Source: Bacteroidales bacterium
GTDB taxonomy: Bacteria; Bacteroidota; Bacteroidia; Bacteroidales; M50B96
Assembly: GCA_021740905.1 (NCBI GenBank)
Contig: JAIOYV010000009.1
Span: forward strand, 1 to 64,000
DNA: 64,000 nt
Direction: 5' to 3'
Under the pieces are notes generated by a model, which was not told the DNA's origin, made no database searches, and worked only from the letters and a program-made list of their open reading frames with translations. Positions 61,914 through 64,000 of the stretch are shown here, in pieces; position 1 is the stretch's first letter, and each line of letters opens with the position of its first letter. A program made the translations under genes and the position numbers.

Positions 61914-62789
61914 CTAATTTTCACTTTTCGAAACAGGAAGAATTGTTGATAGTATCCCCAAATTAGTCAGTGCTTTATAGGTAATTTCAGTCCTGATCTT
62001 TGGAAATATATCCATGTTGAATTCCTCATAAGGCTCTACATTGGTGGCAAAGAAATAGATCTTTCCCCGGGTTTCGACATAGCCAACAAACCAGCCATTG
62101 TTATTGCCGTTGCGGATCGACCAGCCGGTTTTACCTCTTAGGGTGTAAAGATCGTTTCGCTCAATTACAATCAGTTCCTTCATGATTTTTTGGGTTCGAT
62201 CTGAAACTTGTAGATTCGAATTATAGAAGCGATTCAGAAAGTCGATTTGTTGAAACTGGCTGATTTTCGATTCCCCTTCCAGCCAAAACAAATCGATGTT
62301 GGTGGAATCGACCTGCATCTTTCCATAGTCTAGTTTGGCGAGATATTCGTTCATTCGTTTTTCACCTATCCTTCGAGCAATATCCTGATAACAGGGCACA
62401 CAGGAGTAATGAAAGGCATCCCGAAAAATCAAATCTTGTTCCCAAATAGCCAGATTTCGGTTCTTTCCATCCCAAATAAAAAGAGTGCTATCATCCTCCA
62501 CAACACCCGTTTCCAAGGCAATTATCGAATTTGGAATTTTAAAAGTAGAGGCAGGCAAATTCCCTTTTCTCGCCCACTGAAAATCGTTGGAGTAAAATAC
62601 GTTTTGCTGAGGATCGAAGACAAGTACCGCCCCATTGACCTGGGCTGAATCAATAATTGCCTGAAGACCAGGCTTAAGGATTTCCTTTTGAAGGGTTGTG
62701 GTATCTTTATTCTTCGACTCATTTTGCTTGGGAGAGCATGCAGAGATAAGGATTGCGATAATGAGAAGGTGGTAGGTTTTCATTTCCAT
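61914..62789 (-). CDS. Class D (OXA-type) beta-lactamase, lipoprotein
   Basis: A 291-residue penicillin-interacting serine enzyme. Lipobox ISAC gives a lipid-modified C18. Class D motifs are all present: S81-T-F-K84 (active-site Ser and Lys), the S-x-V motif S129-C130-V131 in HYSCVPCYQ, the omega-loop W169-L-E-G, and K220-T-G-W223. It would hydrolyse beta-lactams in the periplasm. No integron, insertion sequence or regulator is close, so it looks chromosomal. The two cysteines at 130 and 133 lie next to the active site and are unusual. BlaR-like relatives lack a lipobox, so a sensor role is less likely. Confidence 0.9.
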   Translation of the reverse strand: MEMKTYHLLIIAILISACSPKQNESKNKDTTTLQKEILKPGLQAIIDSAQVNGAVLVFDPQQNVFYSNDFQWARKGNLPASTFKIPNSIIALETGVVEDDSTLFIWDGKNRNLAIWEQDLIFRDAFHYSCVPCYQDIARRIGEKRMNEYLAKLDYGKMQVDSTNIDLFWLEGESKISQFQQIDFLNRFYNSNLQVSDRTQKIMKELIVIERNDLYTLRGKTGWSIRNGNNNGWFVGYVETRGKIYFFATNVEPYEEFNMDIFPKIRTEITYKALTNLGILSTILPVSKSEN

Positions 62790-62792
62790 TTG

Positions 62793-63674
62793 CTATTCTT
62801 TCCTCAGATCATTAATTTGGGCTTTTGTTAATCCGGTAAATTTTATGATTTTATCAATAGGTTCATCATTCTTTAGCATTTCAATAGCAACTTTTTCTAT
62901 CCCTTTTTCTATCCCTTTTTCTATCCCTAATTCAATTCCTTCTTCTTTTGCTGTAACCAATGAATTTTTAATATCCCGGTAATACTTTAAACTGTCCTCA
63001 TAATTTTGATACTCTTCTCTACTAAACTTTGCTATTTCAGCTATCTCAAAAAGTTTTAAAAAAACGCTGTCGTTTAGGTTATCAGGAATCCTCTCAAGTT
63101 TATTCAAGTGACTTAAGATGAAGAGCCACTTATCAAACTTTGTTTCAAGTTCTTCACACGTTTTCTTAAACTTAGGCATTTCAAGATATATAAAGGTCAG
63201 TTTATCGTAGAAAACTTTTTTAGTCTCAATATCAGTCAGTTTTACATCATACCTTAATTTGTCCGGTTGATGCTTATCTTCATCGAAAACAAAGTCAAGA
63301 ATAGCGATAGTATAAACATTTTTCAACTCAAAATTCCAATCACTGCCCATAGTTGCTTGTTCCCTTATCGGAAATGTGGAATAGTATAGTGTTCGGTCCT
63401 TAAAATACTTTTGCTTGGTTTTTTGTAGCTCGACAATAAATTTTTCACCATGCTCATTCGTGCAATATAAATCAAAAACGGCCTTTCTATTCAAGTCTGT
63501 AGAGTCAAGATTTTCATTTTTCAGATAGGTTAGTTCTGTAATCTCGCCTTGCTCTTCTTTCAATAGCTCGTTGAGAAAATCAAGCAATAAATCTTTACTT
63601 GGTTCTTCACCAAACAATCTCTTAAATCCATAGTCAGTAAATGGATTAATGTATTTCTCTCTAAATTCAGTCAT
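62793..63674 (-). CDS. Rpn/PDDEXK_2 family nuclease-transposase protein
   Basis: A 293-residue protein starting FREKYINPFTDYGFKRLFGE, the hallmark of the PD-(D/E)XK nuclease family transposase group (Rpn-like). The catalytic centre is visible as FDLYCTNEHGEKFIVELQK, with D and E-x-Q. The C-terminal part is a Glu/Lys/Gly/Ile repeat (GIELGIEKGIEKGIEKV) whose copy number varies between relatives, followed by a short helical domain. Such proteins promote recombination and occur in many copies in Bacteroidota. No flanking inverted repeats are seen. It starts 3 bases after the beta-lactamase stop on the same strand. Confidence 0.88.
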   Translation of the reverse strand: MTEFREKYINPFTDYGFKRLFGEEPSKDLLLDFLNELLKEEQGEITELTYLKNENLDSTDLNRKAVFDLYCTNEHGEKFIVELQKTKQKYFKDRTLYYSTFPIREQATMGSDWNFELKNVYTIAILDFVFDEDKHQPDKLRYDVKLTDIETKKVFYDKLTFIYLEMPKFKKTCEELETKFDKWLFILSHLNKLERIPDNLNDSVFLKLFEIAEIAKFSREEYQNYEDSLKYYRDIKNSLVTAKEEGIELGIEKGIEKGIEKVAIEMLKNDEPIDKIIKFTGLTKAQINDLRKE

Positions 63675-63692
63675 CTATAGATTCTTTATTTA

Positions 63693-63700
63693 CAAAGGTA
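63693..63700 (-). promoter_or_regulatory. -7 box of the Rpn-like gene
   Basis: TACCTTTG on the minus strand, 18 bases before the start codon. It is the same box as upstream of RNase R and of the DUF433 antitoxin. No -33 TTTG is found. Confidence 0.4.
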
Positions 63701-63805
63701 TGACTTTTTTATCTAAAAGATTACCAGTTCTCTAAGTTCCTTACTTCTTACTTGCCTGCATGATAGTTTAAAATAGATTAGGATTATTATTGGAAATTTC
63801 CTATG

Positions 63806-64000
63806 CTATTCAACTAACAACCTCATCACTGCCCAATCCTCTCCCGACTTTATCGAAACAAAATAAACACCTGCCGGGATTTTAGCTTGAACAGGGACCG
63901 ACCTTACGCCACTCTCCCTTTTATTAAAAATCACTTTGCCCGATACATCAGCTATTTCAATATCAACCTCTGCCTGTACCGATCCGAGGTCAATGGTAAA
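63806..64000 (-). CDS. C-terminal end of a T9SS-exported protein (partial)
   Basis: The frame is open from the window's right edge (64000) to a stop codon at 63806-63808 on the minus strand, 65 codons including the stop. The 64 residues match the end of a type A T9SS sorting domain: VDIEIADVSGKVIFNKRESG, then IPAGVYFVSIKSG, then RLLVE at the C-terminus. The rest of the gene lies outside the window. It has no start codon here and must be read as a fragment. Confidence 0.85.
   Translation of the reverse strand, partial: FTIDLGSVQAEVDIEIADVSGKVIFNKRESGVRSVPVQAKIPAGVYFVSIKSGEDWAVMRLLVE

Noticed and set aside
62793-63674. Complete insertion sequence around the Rpn-like gene
   Set aside because: No terminal inverted repeats or target-site duplication could be found on either side.

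Overview
The window comes from a member of the Bacteroidota, probably Bacteroidales-like. The evidence is type IX secretion (T9SS) C-terminal sorting domains, FISUMP-domain proteins, a hybrid one-protein two-component regulator, the Bacteroidota-type GlmU, zinc-less ribosomal protein L31, MacB-type permeases, and promoters of the form TTTG-N18-20-TAnnTTTG. There is one tRNA (Ser-UGA), no rRNA, no complete insertion sequence and no CRISPR array.

Layout. 1-2.4 kb: two AT-rich genes of unknown function. 2.4-11.2 kb: an inducible-mutagenesis cassette made of a second DNA polymerase III alpha subunit, DNA polymerase IV, and an autocleavable XRE-S24 (LexA/CI-like) regulator. It is interrupted by a DUF433/DUF5615 toxin-antitoxin pair and by a type II restriction-modification operon, and its gaps are filled with hairpin and direct repeats. 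11.2-15.2 kb: FixH, a SafE-like protein and cytochrome c, the accessory tail of a cbb3 oxidase locus without the oxidase, then LD-carboxypeptidase and a YraN nuclease-fold protein. 15.2-26.9 kb: core genes on the minus strand (lon, glmU-like, rpmE2, inositol phosphatase, two MacB-type permeases, two SPOUT RNA methyltransferases, PspC, HU). 27.2-30.9 kb: tRNA-Ser, a FISUMP protein and RNase R. 31.1-35.4 kb: a 1440-residue hybrid sensor-regulator. 35.6-47.9 kb: a cell-surface locus with a ~2,770-residue T9SS-exported repeat protein, a small protein with a possible C-terminal sorting signal, a second FISUMP protein and a divergent lamin-tail T9SS protein. 48.2-51.1 kb: the beta clamp, a DEDDh exonuclease and a ChaN-like protein. 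51.3-55.0 kb: a divergent pair of multiheme cytochromes, one with 19 CxxCH motifs fused to a membrane cytochrome-b domain. 55.3-64 kb: pseudouridine synthase, a TPR protein, an ABC ATPase, a methyltransferase, two secreted proteins, a BFD-type ferredoxin, a class D beta-lactamase, an Rpn/PDDEXK nuclease and the C-terminal end of another T9SS-exported protein cut by the window edge.

The most unusual parts are: the mutagenesis cassette carrying two inserted defence or addiction modules; the 19-heme c/b cytochrome, which resembles in design the quinol-oxidising CbcL-type proteins of metal reducers; the giant surface protein, whose hyalin-like (HYR) domains each carry a different domain inserted in the same loop; and a cysteine cluster inside the ATPase domain of the hybrid sensor. 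All functional assignments come from reading motifs and family resemblance by eye; no search was run.
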